Shown here: in pieces, positions 18,376 through 27,637 of the stretch | Position numbering within the stretch: position 1 is the first letter of the stretch | Layout of the letters: the number at the start of each line of letters is the position of its first letter | Source: Acidobacteriaceae bacterium | Lineage (GTDB): Bacteria > Acidobacteriota > Terriglobia > Terriglobales > Acidobacteriaceae | DNA: 64,000 nucleotides | Direction: 5' to 3' | Assembly: GCA_030038435.1 (NCBI GenBank) | Contig: JASHOY010000347.1 | Span: 1-64,000, forward strand | Notes under the pieces: generated by a model | Seen by the model: the letters and a program-made list of their open reading frames with translations, nothing else | What the model was told of the DNA's origin: nothing | Databases searched by the model: none | Translations under genes and position numbers: made by a program

Positions 18376-18597
18376 GTGGATCGCAGGGGAAATGAAACCA
18401 GATGCCCGCGGTGCGGGAGCGAGCGTTTTCTCCGCGCCGAGCGCGTTGGTTTCTTACAAGCTAAAATCTATCCATTATTTGGCTACTTTCCATGGGAGTG
18501 CAGGGCGTGCAGATTGCGCTGCATGATGCCGAGGCGAGACCCGAAAAAAAAGCTGGCAAACGCGCAGAGCAGAGCGAAGAACACATCTGCTTCATAA
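18376..18597 (+). CDS. Small zinc-ribbon protein
   Basis: About 73 residues from a GTG at 18376, preceded by GGGAG. CPRCGSERF and CRACRLR form two Cys pairs separated by an aromatic hydrophobic stretch (IYPLFGYFPWE), a layout seen in short uncharacterised proteins of acidobacteria. The tail is Lys/Arg-rich. The function is unknown; nucleic-acid binding or a membrane-adjacent zinc site are possible. The frame is open upstream to 18253, so a longer protein cannot be excluded. GGTACAAT near 18272 may be the promoter. It ends 11 bp from the convergent proline dehydrogenase. Confidence 0.6.
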   Translation: MDRRGNETRCPRCGSERFLRAERVGFLQAKIYPLFGYFPWECRACRLRCMMPRRDPKKKLANAQSRAKNTSAS

Positions 18598-18608
18598 GGG
18601 AAAGAGAT

Positions 18609-19532
18609 TCAGCGGAAGAGATTCCTGGCCAGAAAGAGGGCGTTGGCCGGGCGCTCGGCGAGACGCCGCATGAAATAAGGGTACCAATCGCGTCCAAACG
18701 GCACATAAACGCGCACGGGATATCCCTCGGCGGCGAGACTATGCTGGAGGTCGCGGCGAATCCCGTAGAGCATCTGGAATTCGAAATGGCCAGGGTCGAT
18801 TGCGCCTGTCCGGGCAAATTCTTTTATGGCCTGGATGAGAGCTTCATCATGGGTGGCTAGAGCGTGATGTTGCGGGCTTTGCAGGAGCTTGCGCGCCAGG
18901 AGCAGGAAGTTTTTGTCGACGTCGGACTTTAGCGGAAAGGCGACTTCAGGCGGCTCAGAATAGGCGCCTTTGCAGAGGCGCACCGGGATGCCTTCGGCAA
19001 GCAGCTGTTCGATATCCGCCTCCGATCGGTAAAGGTAGGACTGGATTACAACCCCGATCGATGTGCGCAGGTCCGCTCGAGCATGAATGCGGCGCACGAT
19101 GTCAAGAGTGACCTGGGTGAGCCGCGACTCCTCCATATCGATGCGCATGAAACTCTGAACCGAACGAACATGGCGCGTGAGCTCTTCTGTAATGGCCTCG
19201 GCCAGATTGGGATCAAGGTTCAAGCCCATCTGCGTCAGCTTCACGCTGATGTGGGCGTTGGCTTTATGGTTTGCCAGCCAGTCGAGTATCCGGTGGTAGA
19301 CTTCGGCGGCGCGATGGGCCTCGACTTCGGACGTGACGCTTTCGCCGAGGGAATCGAGAGTAACGGCGATACCCTGGTTGTTAAGCGCTTGAGTGACGGC
19401 GAGCGCATCTGCCACTTCAATACCGGCTACGAAACGCGAGCAAAGGCGATGGCCGAGGCGCGAACTCTCGCAGAAGCGCCGCAAGTTGCGGTTGCGGGAT
19501 AGAGCGAGGAAGGTGGTTCGCAATGAAGACAT
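18609..19532 (-). CDS. Proline dehydrogenase
   Basis: A 307-residue FAD enzyme with a TIM-barrel fold that oxidises proline to pyrroline-5-carboxylate. Conserved blocks are GIAVTLDSLGESV, HISVKLTQMGLNLD, FMRIDMEES, VRLCKGAYSEP and, at the end, RVYVPFGRDWYPYFMRRL with the proline-binding Arg pair. It is the stand-alone type; no pyrroline-5-carboxylate dehydrogenase gene lies nearby. Confidence 0.94.
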   Translation of the reverse strand: MSSLRTTFLALSRNRNLRRFCESSRLGHRLCSRFVAGIEVADALAVTQALNNQGIAVTLDSLGESVTSEVEAHRAAEVYHRILDWLANHKANAHISVKLTQMGLNLDPNLAEAITEELTRHVRSVQSFMRIDMEESRLTQVTLDIVRRIHARADLRTSIGVVIQSYLYRSEADIEQLLAEGIPVRLCKGAYSEPPEVAFPLKSDVDKNFLLLARKLLQSPQHHALATHDEALIQAIKEFARTGAIDPGHFEFQMLYGIRRDLQHSLAAEGYPVRVYVPFGRDWYPYFMRRLAERPANALFLARNLFR

Positions 19533-19989
19533 CTTGCTTCTGACTTGGGAAAGCTAGTTGGCCCACCGTCCAGCAGTTTGATTTTGCTCAGCGGCTTAAG
19601 TTTCTCACATGCGGAAGGTGCAACCTGGTGAATGCAGCGTACACAGTCCCAAGTTGCGGAACGCGGGTTCGGCAATCCGACAAGCTGGTCACAGTTCGAT
19701 TGAGATTTGCCTCGAACTGCGCCTGGATAAAGGTCATACCATATGAACCGCAACCGGTCCAGCCCATGGCGAGGTGGCTACGCACGCCTGCACATGCACG
19801 CCTGGAGCGAGGAGATGACGGGAAAAACCGGGGGCAGGGGACAAGGCTGGCAAAGACAACATGAATTCAAGCATGGCTGGCTCAACAGTAAGCGGGGCCG
19901 AGAGATGCTCGATGCCCAATCCACGGACGGGTCGGCTATTCTAAACAGGTCACCGCAGCTATTTCCCATTTTGCTCCCGAGGAGTTGGA
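19533..19989. other. Intergenic region without a recognised gene
   Basis: 457 bp between divergent genes. Short open frames exist (for example 19743-20012) but have no family resemblance or good ribosome site. GGCTATTCTAAAC near 19935 could be a -10 for the metallophosphoesterase. No repeats or hairpins of note. Confidence 0.4.
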
Positions 19990-21507
19990 TTGACGCCGAA
20001 AGAGACCGCTAAACGCCTGGGCGAGATGGCGAGAATATGTGTTTTGGCAATCCTGGTCGCGAGTGCGGTTTGGGCATCGCCGGCGCGTCCCGGCTATGCT
20101 GGCGAAAAGCCGGTCCGGGTTCTGATGGTGAGCGACATTCATTTCGAGCCGTTCCGCGATCCGGGCAAGGTTGCGCAACTGGCAGCGGCGCCGGTGAGTA
20201 AGTGGGCGGCAATCCTCGGGACAGCGCCGTCCGCAGGTGGTGCGGAGCGCTTTGCGGCTTTACAGAACGCGTGTCATGCCAAAGGCACGGACACCGACTA
20301 CACGCTTTTTGCGTCGAGTGTCGAGGCGATGCGCGCGGATGCGTCAGGAGCAAAGTTCATCACCGTGAGCGGCGATCTTTTGGCGCACGATTTCTCCTGC
20401 AAGTACGCGGAAGTTACTCCACGTGCGACGCGGTCCGGGTACGAAGCCTTCGCCGCGAAGACACTGGAATTTGTGATGGAGGAATTGCGCGGCGCCTTTC
20501 CCGGCGTGCCGGTGTATGCGGCGCTAGGAAATAACGACTCGGGATGCGGGGATTACCAACTTGATGCCGGAGACATGTTCCTGAAGGTCATTGCGCCCGC
20601 GATTAGCGCGGATGTGCCTGTGGGCGAACGCGGTGAGGCGCGACGTGACGTTGCTGCGGGCGGGTATTACGGCGTGATGCTGCCGGCGCCGATGCAACAT
20701 ACGCGCTTGCTGGTTCTCGACGACATATTCATGTCAAAGAAGTATTCGACCTGCGGGGGCAAAGCTGATCCTGCGCCGGCGGCGGAGCAGATTGCGTGGC
20801 TGCGCGGCCAGCTTGATCAGGCGCGGCGCGCGCACGACAACGTCTGGGTGATGGCGCACATTCCGCCGGGAATCGATCCATATTCGACGATACGGAAGAT
20901 GACCGATGTGTGCGCGGGTGACAAACCGGTGATGTTTTTGAAGTCGTCGGCTCTGCCGGAGACGATTGCAGAGTTTGGCGACGTGGTGCGGCTGGCGATA
21001 TTTGCGCACACGCACATGGACGAGCTGCGCCTGCTGAGCGCCAACAACGTGGGCGGTCATGAGGAAACGGTGGCCTTGAAGATGGTTCCGTCGATTTCGC
21101 CGGTGGATGGGAACAATCCGTCGTTTGTGGTTGCCAGTGTGGATCCTTCAACGGCAGTGTTGAAGGATTTTCAGGTCATCGCGGCGTCAAATCAGACCGG
21201 GGTGGGGACAGCATGGCACGAAGAGTATGACTTCGACCGCGCGTATAGCACGACGGCCTTCACGCCGGCGTCAGTGGAGCGGCTGATTGCGGGTTTCCGC
21301 GCCGACCCGGAAGCGAAAACGCAAGCCAGCCACGAGTATCTTGAACTCTATTTTGTCGGAGGTGACGAGTCGTCGCTTTTGAAGCCTTTCTGGCCTGAGT
21401 ACACTTGCGCGCTGGACAACGACACGGCTGCCCGATTCAGGTCGTGCATGTGCAGCGCCGGGCGCTCCCAAGCCACCGAGCCCGAATCCGGGGCCGAAGA
21501 TCAATAG
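19990..21507 (+). CDS. Secreted metallophosphoesterase (acid-sphingomyelinase-like)
   Basis: A 505-residue calcineurin-fold phosphoesterase with an N-terminal signal sequence (hydrophobic about 15-30). The metal ligands follow the family order: D49-x-H51 in SDIHFEP, GD in VSGDLLAHD, GNND in ALGNNDSGC, MAHIPPG, and AHTH in IFAHTHMDEL. Multiple Cys residues suggest disulfides in the periplasm. The size and the DIHFEP start resemble sphingomyelinase-like phosphodiesterases; the substrate is unknown. The TTG at 19990 is supported by GAGGAG 6 bases upstream. Its end overlaps the convergent ribE by 7 bp. Confidence 0.85.
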   Translation: MTPKETAKRLGEMARICVLAILVASAVWASPARPGYAGEKPVRVLMVSDIHFEPFRDPGKVAQLAAAPVSKWAAILGTAPSAGGAERFAALQNACHAKGTDTDYTLFASSVEAMRADASGAKFITVSGDLLAHDFSCKYAEVTPRATRSGYEAFAAKTLEFVMEELRGAFPGVPVYAALGNNDSGCGDYQLDAGDMFLKVIAPAISADVPVGERGEARRDVAAGGYYGVMLPAPMQHTRLLVLDDIFMSKKYSTCGGKADPAPAAEQIAWLRGQLDQARRAHDNVWVMAHIPPGIDPYSTIRKMTDVCAGDKPVMFLKSSALPETIAEFGDVVRLAIFAHTHMDELRLLSANNVGGHEETVALKMVPSISPVDGNNPSFVVASVDPSTAVLKDFQVIAASNQTGVGTAWHEEYDFDRAYSTTAFTPASVERLIAGFRADPEAKTQASHEYLELYFVGGDESSLLKPFWPEYTCALDNDTAARFRSCMCSAGRSQATEPESGAEDQ

Positions 21508-22172
21508 CCGTTAGCTACCAGCCAGCTTGCCGTCAGGTTCGAATGGGGTCTCGTCGCCTCCGACTGCGCGGCGGCGAGCTTTACCAGCACATCTGCCTCA
21601 ACGTTCACAGGAGCGCCCTCGGCGAGGGTATGCAGGTTGGTGCGCCAGTAGGTAAGAGGGAGGATGGCGATGGAGATGGTTTCGCCGTCGAAGCCGGCAA
21701 TGGTGAGGCTGATGCCTTCCACCGCAACCGAGCCCTTGTGAACCATCCACTGGCGAGCTTCCTGCGGAACGCGGACTTTCAGCGTCCAGTCGGTGGTTTC
21801 GCGATGGAAGGCCGGGTCTTCCGGTGAAATTACCGGGACAAGCGAAGCGAGTGTGCCGCAGCCGTCCACATGTCCCTGAACGATGTGGCCGCCGAGGGGG
21901 CTGCCGGCGGCTGTGGGCAACTCGAGATTGACATTTGCGCCGGGAGCGAGCGCGCCCAGCGAGGTGCGGTCAAGCGTCTCCTGCGCCAGGTCGGCGTGGA
22001 AGTAAGTCGGGTCGACGTCGAGGGCGGTGAGGCAGACGCCGGAGACGGCGAGGGAGTCGCCTTCGCGCAGGCGGCCGGCGATTCCTGGAGCCTCTACAGT
22101 AAGCCGGCGAACGCCGCCCCGGTCCACAAGGCTAACCAGCGTTCCGGTCTGCTCGATAATGCCGGTAAACAT
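21501..22172 (-). CDS. ribE: Riboflavin synthase alpha chain
   Basis: A 223-residue trimeric enzyme that dismutates two molecules of 6,7-dimethyl-8-ribityllumazine to riboflavin. Two tandem lumazine-binding domains are visible, the first opening MFTGIIEQTGTL and holding VSGVCLTALD, the second holding GHIVQGHVDGCG and VAVEGISLTI. No other rib gene is adjacent. Confidence 0.95.
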   Translation of the reverse strand: MFTGIIEQTGTLVSLVDRGGVRRLTVEAPGIAGRLREGDSLAVSGVCLTALDVDPTYFHADLAQETLDRTSLGALAPGANVNLELPTAAGSPLGGHIVQGHVDGCGTLASLVPVISPEDPAFHRETTDWTLKVRVPQEARQWMVHKGSVAVEGISLTIAGFDGETISIAILPLTYWRTNLHTLAEGAPVNVEADVLVKLAAAQSEATRPHSNLTASWLVANGY

Positions 22173-22178
22173 GGACTT

Positions 22179-22184
22179 ATTTTA
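22179..22184 (-). promoter_or_regulatory. Candidate -10 element (TAAAAT) of ribE
   Basis: On the minus strand TAAAAT lies 6 nt before the ribE ATG, with no ribosome site, implying a leaderless mRNA. Confidence 0.45.
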
Positions 22185-22273
22185 AGGGACCAAGGTGCTA
22201 AGGAACGTGGGGGCCATTCAGGACTGAGAGAACCGGGAAGGACGCAGAACTTTACCCGGCGCAATGATAAGCT

Positions 22274-23155
22274 TTGCTCTATCAGGCGCCCCGCGAGTTG
22301 AAGAAAAGAGCCCAAGACGATCATGCCCCGGAGATTTCCGCACACTTGCTTTCGAGGTCGACTACGCTTTGCGTCCGCGATGTCTATTGCCGGGGGCGGT
22401 GCCGGGGACAAGGCGAAGAAGAACACGCTTCAGCAACGGAGATGGTGTTCCCCTATCGCGGAACTTACATACGCCATCTCGGCGCAAATCAGGCCGTGGC
22501 AGAAGCTAACCAGGTGCTGTTCTTTAACGCGGGCGAAGAATATCGCGTAAGCCATCCGATCCCGGGAGGCGATGCGAGTCTTTCACTGACGGTTGATCCG
22601 GCTCTGCTGCTTGAAGTGACGCCGGAAGGGCTGGTCAGCGGACAATCGATACCCAGGTTTCACTGTCAGCGATTGCGCATTGATGGGCGAACGCAGGCGC
22701 TGGTGGCGATGTTGCGGCATAGCCTGCGCAAGAGAATCGCCGAGCCCCTGGAGGCGGAAAGCCTGGCTCTGACACTGATGCAGCGTGCACTAGGGCCGCG
22801 CACAACACATGCGGCAGCAGCCAGCAACGGGCGGCAGCGCCTGGTCGACCGGGTGAAGCTGGTCCTGGCGGGCGACCTTGCGCGGCGCTGGACCCTGGCG
22901 GAGATCGGGGCCGAGGTCCATTGCTCGCCGGTTTATCTAACGCAGGTCTTTCAGCAGGTCGAAGGAATGCCCCTTTATCGATACCAGCTTCGCTTGCGGC
23001 TGGCGCGAGCGCTTGATTTGCTTGACCGCTACGACGATCTGACGGTCCTGGCCCTGGAATTGGGCTTCTCCAGTCACAGCCATTTCAGCTCTGCTTTCCG
23101 CACCGCGTATGGGCGATCACCCACCGAGTTCAAACGCGCGGCGATTGGCATGTGA
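22274..23155 (+). CDS. AraC-family transcriptional regulator
   Basis: A 293-residue regulator. A cupin-like N-terminal half (MVFPYRGTYIRHLG, VLFFNAGEEYRVSHP) would bind an effector. The C-terminal pair of helix-turn-helix units spans about 190-290 (RRWTLAEIGAEVHCSPVYLTQ and ALELGFSSHSHFSSAF). The TTG at 22274 begins a plausible protein and residues before the cupin part look family-like, but a shorter start is possible. Divergent from ribE; the target is unknown. Confidence 0.88.
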   Translation: MLYQAPRELKKRAQDDHAPEISAHLLSRSTTLCVRDVYCRGRCRGQGEEEHASATEMVFPYRGTYIRHLGANQAVAEANQVLFFNAGEEYRVSHPIPGGDASLSLTVDPALLLEVTPEGLVSGQSIPRFHCQRLRIDGRTQALVAMLRHSLRKRIAEPLEAESLALTLMQRALGPRTTHAAAASNGRQRLVDRVKLVLAGDLARRWTLAEIGAEVHCSPVYLTQVFQQVEGMPLYRYQLRLRLARALDLLDRYDDLTVLALELGFSSHSHFSSAFRTAYGRSPTEFKRAAIGM

Positions 23156-23249
23156 AGGGCAACCCGCAAATCGCTAAAGATTCTGACAGCGCCTGCGAGA
23201 ATGGTTGTGGCCTACTGATTTTGCCCGAATCGCGGGTTTGGAGAAGACG

Positions 23250-23405
23250 ATGGCTCAAAAGACATGCGCTGCATGCGACTTTCCGCTGGAAGGTGATGTG
23301 ATCGAAGTGAGCATTGGCGGCAAGACCGTAGAAGTTTGCTGCGAGGAATGCGCTCAGAAACTGAGAGAAGCAAATGCATCCGCCAAGGCAGCGGGCAGAG
23401 GCTGA
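23250..23405 (+). CDS. Small TRASH-like metal-binding protein
   Basis: A 51-residue protein with two Cys pairs: CAAC at 6-9 and CCEEC at 31-35, the latter followed by AQKLREANA. The spacing resembles TRASH/YHS-type metal-sensing fingers (C-x2-C...C-x3-C). A GGAGAAG site precedes the ATG at 23250. The tail is Ala/Lys-rich. It probably binds copper, zinc or another soft metal; no metal-transport gene is nearby to confirm this. Confidence 0.65.
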   Translation: MAQKTCAACDFPLEGDVIEVSIGGKTVEVCCEECAQKLREANASAKAAGRG

Positions 23406-23744
23406 CGGACGGAAAACCACAGCGGGCCGGATTGCCTTGCCATATCAGGAAGTCCGGCCGCTTTCCACTGACGGCGAAGCGGCGCGCTCGAGGTTAGAGA
23501 TAAGAGACCGGGCGGCTAAGCGTCGGAGAAACTGGATTCTATGAACCACGAACGATGCGCGGAAAGACCGCCGGCGGAGGGTGGAAGGACGCACGCTTTC
23601 CCCCCGGCCTGAAGGTTGGATGGATTTTGGGCTGTTGTTGACACGAATGAATTCATGCTCTTTCCAAGCGGTGATTTTTTCGGCGACCCGCGGGAAATTG
23701 CTATTCTCGCTATGAGGTCCCCCATCTTCTTGAGCACTTGAACA
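23406..23744. other. Intergenic region with a terminator-like stem
   Basis: 339 bp. A stem made of GGCCGGA (23424-23430) and TCCGGCC (23452-23458), closed by GGAAA/TTTCC, probably ends the small metal-binding gene. TTGACA at 23638-23643 is a perfect -35 hexamer but no good -10 follows at 16-18 bp. No gene seen. Confidence 0.45.
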
Positions 23745-25619
23745 ATGATTCCTGCCGGGGCGGGTGGAATGAAGCAGTTTGAGTCGTTTGTACTTGACAC
23801 ATCGAATGCGTGTCTCTGGCAGGGTGGAGTGCGGATTTCCCTGCCTCCCAAGCCGTTTGAGCTGCTGCGTTATCTGGTGGAGAATCCCGCGCGGCTGGTA
23901 ACCCACGATGAGCTGCTGGATGCGCTGTGGCCGGAGACATATGTGCAGCCCCAAGTGCTTCGGACCTATGTGCTGGAACTTCGCAAGCTGCTCGGAGACG
24001 ACGCAGACCATCCGCGTTTCATACAGACGCAGCCCAAACGGGGTTACCGTTTTGTAGCGGTGGTGACAGAGACCACGGTTATAGGGCATTCGGCGCCAAT
24101 GGCTGTTGCAGCGGCAGAGTTGCAGCCGCCGGATATAGTTGGGCGAGATCGCGAGCTGGCGCAGCTTCACGACGGATTGCAGGCCCTGAACGCCGGGCAG
24201 CGCAGAATTCTCTTCGTAACCGGCGAAACCGGAATCGGCAAAACCACACTGGTGGACACCTTCTGCCGGCAGCTTCGCTCAACAGGTGTGGCAAACGTGG
24301 CGCACTGCCAGTGCGTGCAGGGATTGGGGAGCAAAGAAGAATACTACCCGGTGATTGAAGCGCTGAACCAGCTCTGTGCTTCCCCGGAAGGAGATGTAGT
24401 CTGCCGCGCGCTGGCACGCATGGCTCCGGCGTGGCTGCCACGCGGCGATCAGTCTTTGGATGGGAATAGCGATTCCATCAACCTGCGGGCGGGCCATGAG
24501 CGCACGGCCGGAGACCTGTGCCGCGCGTTGGAAGAGCTTTCCGCAACCAGGCCGCTGGTGCTTGCCTTCGAGGATCTGCATTGGGCGGATAGCGCCACCA
24601 TCAATCTGATTTCCGCGCTGGCGCGGCGGCTGGCGCGCGCCAGACTCATGGTGGTGGCCACATACGTGCCCGATAAGGTGAGTCGGGATCATGCGCTCGA
24701 ATGTCTGAAGCGAGATTTGCTTATGCACCACTGCTGCGCCGAGATTGTGGTTCGTCCGCTGGCCAAGCAGGCGCTTGCGGAGCTGCTTTCAAAGGAATTG
24801 CGCCAGCAGAATCTGCCGGCGGGACTGGCGGAGTTTGTGCACCATCATTCCGTCGGCAATCCGCTGTTCGCAATATCGGTACTGGACCACCTGATCGCGG
24901 AGGGCTACCTGGTCCGGCGCAGCATCGGCGGATCTGCGCATTGGGAACAGGGGTTGCCGCTCGGCGAGATGGCTTCTGTCGTGCCCCGCGGGCTGCTGGA
25001 GATGATCGAACTGGAGATTGCGCGCCTCACCAGCGATGAGCAGTGCATCCTGGAGGCGGGCAGCCTGGTGCCGGTGGCGTTTCCCGCCTGGGCCGTAGCG
25101 GCGGCGCTGGATAGGGATGCGGTGGAGACCGAGGAAACGTGCGATACATTGACTCGGAGATTGCATTTTGTGGCGCGGGCGGGTGAAGACGAATTACCCG
25201 ACGGTACGCGGTCCACCTTCTACGCCTTTACGCATGGGCTATATCGTGAAGTGCTCTATCAGCGGCAGGCAGCGCCGCGAAGAGCGCGGCGGCACTTCCG
25301 CATTGCGGAGCAGTTGGGCAATTACTTTCGAGGACGCGAAGCCGACGTGGCGCGCGAGATGGCGTTCCACTATGAAGCCGCTGGGAATTGGAAGCAGGCC
25401 GCCGCGGCGCTGCGCTCGGCGGCCCGCGGCGCGAGCCTGAGGAGTGCTCATCACCAGGCGGCAGAAATTCTGGAGCGGGCACTGCGGCTGGCGCAAAATC
25501 TGAACGCAGCCGACCGCGACGGGGAAGTGGAAGCTATTCGCGCGGAGTTGGAATCGGCACACGGAGCGATGGCCGGCGGCGGCCGGCCAAAACTAAATAT
25601 CCGTCAGGAAATAATTTGA
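23745..25619 (+). CDS. Winged-helix/AAA-ATPase transcriptional regulator
   Basis: A 624-residue protein. Residues about 10-105 form an OmpR/CadC-type winged helix (LPPKPFELLRYLVENPARL, HDELLDALWP, RFIQTQPKRGYRFVAVV). An AAA/STAND-type ATPase follows, with Walker A GETGIGKTT near 160 and Walker B VLAFEDLHWAD near 275. No transmembrane segment is seen. Related acidobacterial proteins usually continue into long TPR arrays; this one ends about 200 residues after the ATPase core with only a few helical repeats. An ATG at 23769, beginning MKQFESFVLD, is a good alternative start. Confidence 0.82.
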   Translation: MIPAGAGGMKQFESFVLDTSNACLWQGGVRISLPPKPFELLRYLVENPARLVTHDELLDALWPETYVQPQVLRTYVLELRKLLGDDADHPRFIQTQPKRGYRFVAVVTETTVIGHSAPMAVAAAELQPPDIVGRDRELAQLHDGLQALNAGQRRILFVTGETGIGKTTLVDTFCRQLRSTGVANVAHCQCVQGLGSKEEYYPVIEALNQLCASPEGDVVCRALARMAPAWLPRGDQSLDGNSDSINLRAGHERTAGDLCRALEELSATRPLVLAFEDLHWADSATINLISALARRLARARLMVVATYVPDKVSRDHALECLKRDLLMHHCCAEIVVRPLAKQALAELLSKELRQQNLPAGLAEFVHHHSVGNPLFAISVLDHLIAEGYLVRRSIGGSAHWEQGLPLGEMASVVPRGLLEMIELEIARLTSDEQCILEAGSLVPVAFPAWAVAAALDRDAVETEETCDTLTRRLHFVARAGEDELPDGTRSTFYAFTHGLYREVLYQRQAAPRRARRHFRIAEQLGNYFRGREADVAREMAFHYEAAGNWKQAAAALRSAARGASLRSAHHQAAEILERALRLAQNLNAADRDGEVEAIRAELESAHGAMAGGGRPKLNIRQEII

Positions 25620-25694
25620 CAGTATCTGGATAAGGACTTAACGACTTGGCGAGATGAGTTGCGTAGTGTGATCGACAGACAGGAGGTCACACCA

Positions 25695-26087
25695 ATGCAA
25701 ACCTCGACTCGCTCCCTTCTTTCGGCCGCAGTAATCACGGCGGCTGCAGCTTTGGCACCTCACGCCGCTCATGCGGCAAGTGCAACTGTCAACGTTCCAT
25801 TCAGCTTCACCGCTTCCGGCAAACAGTGCCCCGCCGGCGCCTATCAAGTCCGCCTGGAACAGATGAATCAGGTGGTGCGGCTCAGCAATGCTCGCGGTCA
25901 CATCGACCTCGTCTGGCTGGCGGGTCCCGGCAACCCCGCTCCCAACGCCAAGCGCGTGGTTCTGCTTTTTGACCGTGCCGGGGACTCGCACGTTTTGCGT
26001 TCGGTGCAGGACGGCGACGCCATTACCGCACGGCTCGATCAGCACGCTCCAGCGCACGAACAGTTGACGGAGGTGGTTGGCCAGTAG
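25695..26087 (+). CDS. Small secreted protein of unknown function
   Basis: A 130-residue protein with a clear signal peptide (Arg at 6, an Ala-rich core, likely cleavage after HAAHA near residue 27). The mature part begins ATVNVPFSFTASGKQCPAGAY, a beta-rich fold recurrent in acidobacterial exported proteins, and contains the motif RVVLLFDRAGDSHVLRSVQDG. An ideal AGGAGGT site lies 7 bases before the ATG, and a strong terminator follows, so it is probably a well-expressed single gene. No function is known to me. Confidence 0.78.
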   Translation: MQTSTRSLLSAAVITAAAALAPHAAHAASATVNVPFSFTASGKQCPAGAYQVRLEQMNQVVRLSNARGHIDLVWLAGPGNPAPNAKRVVLLFDRAGDSHVLRSVQDGDAITARLDQHAPAHEQLTEVVGQ

Positions 26088-26144
26088 CTCAGCCCGGATT
26101 CAGGATTCCCGGTCTGCGAAAACCGCACGTGGAACGGGAAGTTA

Positions 26145-26187
26145 GAGGGCGCATTGGAGTTCCTCCATGGATGCGCCCTCCTTTTTG
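26145..26187 (+). terminator. Strong intrinsic terminator
   Basis: GAGGGCGCAT (26145-26154) pairs with ATGCGCCCTC (26171-26180), with an inner TGGAG/CTCCA helix, followed by CTTTTTG. It ends the small secreted-protein gene and stands 18 bp from the end of the convergent hydrolase gene. Confidence 0.9.
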
Positions 26188-26204
26188 CGCTTTGCCCAGA
26201 CCCC

Positions 26205-27428
26205 TCACTTGAAGAGGGCCAGATCGATGCCGTCAGCCATGGCTTTATATCCGGCGTCGTTAGGGTGCAGGTGGTCGCCGGAATCGTAAAGCGGATTGAA
26301 TTGAAGCGGATTCTGGGGATCGCGGGTGATTTTGTCGAAATCGACTACGCCATCGAAGGTGCCACTGCTGCGGATCCAGTTGTTGACCGCCTCGCGCACC
26401 TGCTCTCCCTGTTCGCTGTAGTAGCCGGCGCCCTGATAGGGAGTAAGCGTCGCGCCGTAAACTTTCATGCCGTGCTCATGGGCCGCTTCTACAATCTGGC
26501 GCAGGCCCTCTTCTAACATCTGCGCATCAACGTTGTCTTCAGGCGCGGTGAGGTGATGGAGACGTCCGATGTCGTTGATGCTTTCCAGAATGATGACGTA
26601 GCGTGCGCCGTCCTGGGAGAGGACGTCGCGGTCCAGGCGCGCCAGCGCGCTGGGCCCGGCCTCGTCATTGAGCACACGGTTTCCGCCGATGCCTTCGTTG
26701 AGAACGCCAATGTGCTGGAGTGAGGAGTCCGCCTGCAGCCGGCTGGCGAGCACATCAGGCCAGCGGTCGTTGCCGTTGCGGGTGGAATGAGCGCCGTCGG
26801 TGATGGAGTCGCCGAGGGTAACGATGGAGCGCGAGCCGTGGACGAAGTTCACATCGACACCATCGACAAAATACCAGGACTCGGTTTTGGTCGGCTGATT
26901 GAGGGAAGCTGCCGCGGCCTGGTCGCCGTCGGCAATGTAGTTGGTCTGGTCGGCGAAGGCATGATAGGTTTCAGCGCGCATGATCTGGGAAGGCAGGAAA
27001 AAGCTGATGGCGAGGTCAGAGAGCGGCGAGACATCGAGGGTGACTGGGTCGGAATAAATTTCGGCGCCGGGGGGAATGCTGATAGTGGTTGAGCCGCCGA
27101 AGGTCAGCGGGTGGTCGGAGCCGGTATTAATGGCGTCGCTGCCCGCGCTGATGGCTACGTGGGCATTCTTGAGGATGAGCTGATCGCGGCCGTAGGCGTT
27201 GGTGAAGCGAACACGAAGCTGAGTTCCGCCGGCGGAAACATGGACGATTTCGCGCAGCGTGACAGCAGCGAAGGGATGCACGGCGAATCCGCCTTCGGCA
27301 AGCATGGGCGATGCCGCCCAGGTTCCATTCCATTGCGGATGGGAACCTGATTGCGCGGAGCAAGCCGATGCCGCCGCGAATGCAAAGAAGAAAGCTGAAA
27401 CTAAGGCGATCCAACGCCGGTACATCAT
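26205..27428 (-). CDS. Secreted SGNH/GDSL hydrolase
   Basis: A 407-residue exported esterase. Signal peptide: MMYRR, a Phe/Ala-rich core, then ACSAQS. A beta-sandwich N-terminal domain (about 30-185) precedes the SGNH fold with block I LGDSITDG, block II GIGGNRVL, block III ESINDIG and block V DHLHPND, giving Ser, Gly, Asn and the Asp-His pair. Related enzymes deacetylate or de-esterify plant polysaccharides; the substrate here is unproven. GGGAGGG lies 6-7 bases before this ATG, favouring it over the ATG 11 codons upstream. Confidence 0.9.
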   Translation of the reverse strand: MMYRRWIALVSAFFFAFAAASACSAQSGSHPQWNGTWAASPMLAEGGFAVHPFAAVTLREIVHVSAGGTQLRVRFTNAYGRDQLILKNAHVAISAGSDAINTGSDHPLTFGGSTTISIPPGAEIYSDPVTLDVSPLSDLAISFFLPSQIMRAETYHAFADQTNYIADGDQAAAASLNQPTKTESWYFVDGVDVNFVHGSRSIVTLGDSITDGAHSTRNGNDRWPDVLASRLQADSSLQHIGVLNEGIGGNRVLNDEAGPSALARLDRDVLSQDGARYVIILESINDIGRLHHLTAPEDNVDAQMLEEGLRQIVEAAHEHGMKVYGATLTPYQGAGYYSEQGEQVREAVNNWIRSSGTFDGVVDFDKITRDPQNPLQFNPLYDSGDHLHPNDAGYKAMADGIDLALFK

Positions 27429-27637
27429 CGAGTACCCTCCCAACGGAATGAGTTTGCGCATGCAAGCCGAAGTCTATCACGCGCAGGAATCCCGACTTGC
27501 CTTAGAAGCCGCCCGCATCATGGAGGGATAAATCAAGGGGCAATCGAGGCGTTACCGATTCCGGCAAAGTTTTTGCTTTACGGGAGGCGGGTTCAGGGGT
27601 AATGTTAGGCACACTCCCGAAAATTGGAGACAAGAAC

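Noticed and set aside
19743-20012. Possible small gene before the metallophosphoesterase
   Set aside because: Overlaps the well-supported start of the next gene and shows no ribosome site or known motif.
23147-23162. Sigma-54-like TGGCATG-N4-GGGCA
   Set aside because: The -12 part is GGGCA instead of TTGCA and it lies in the end of the AraC gene.
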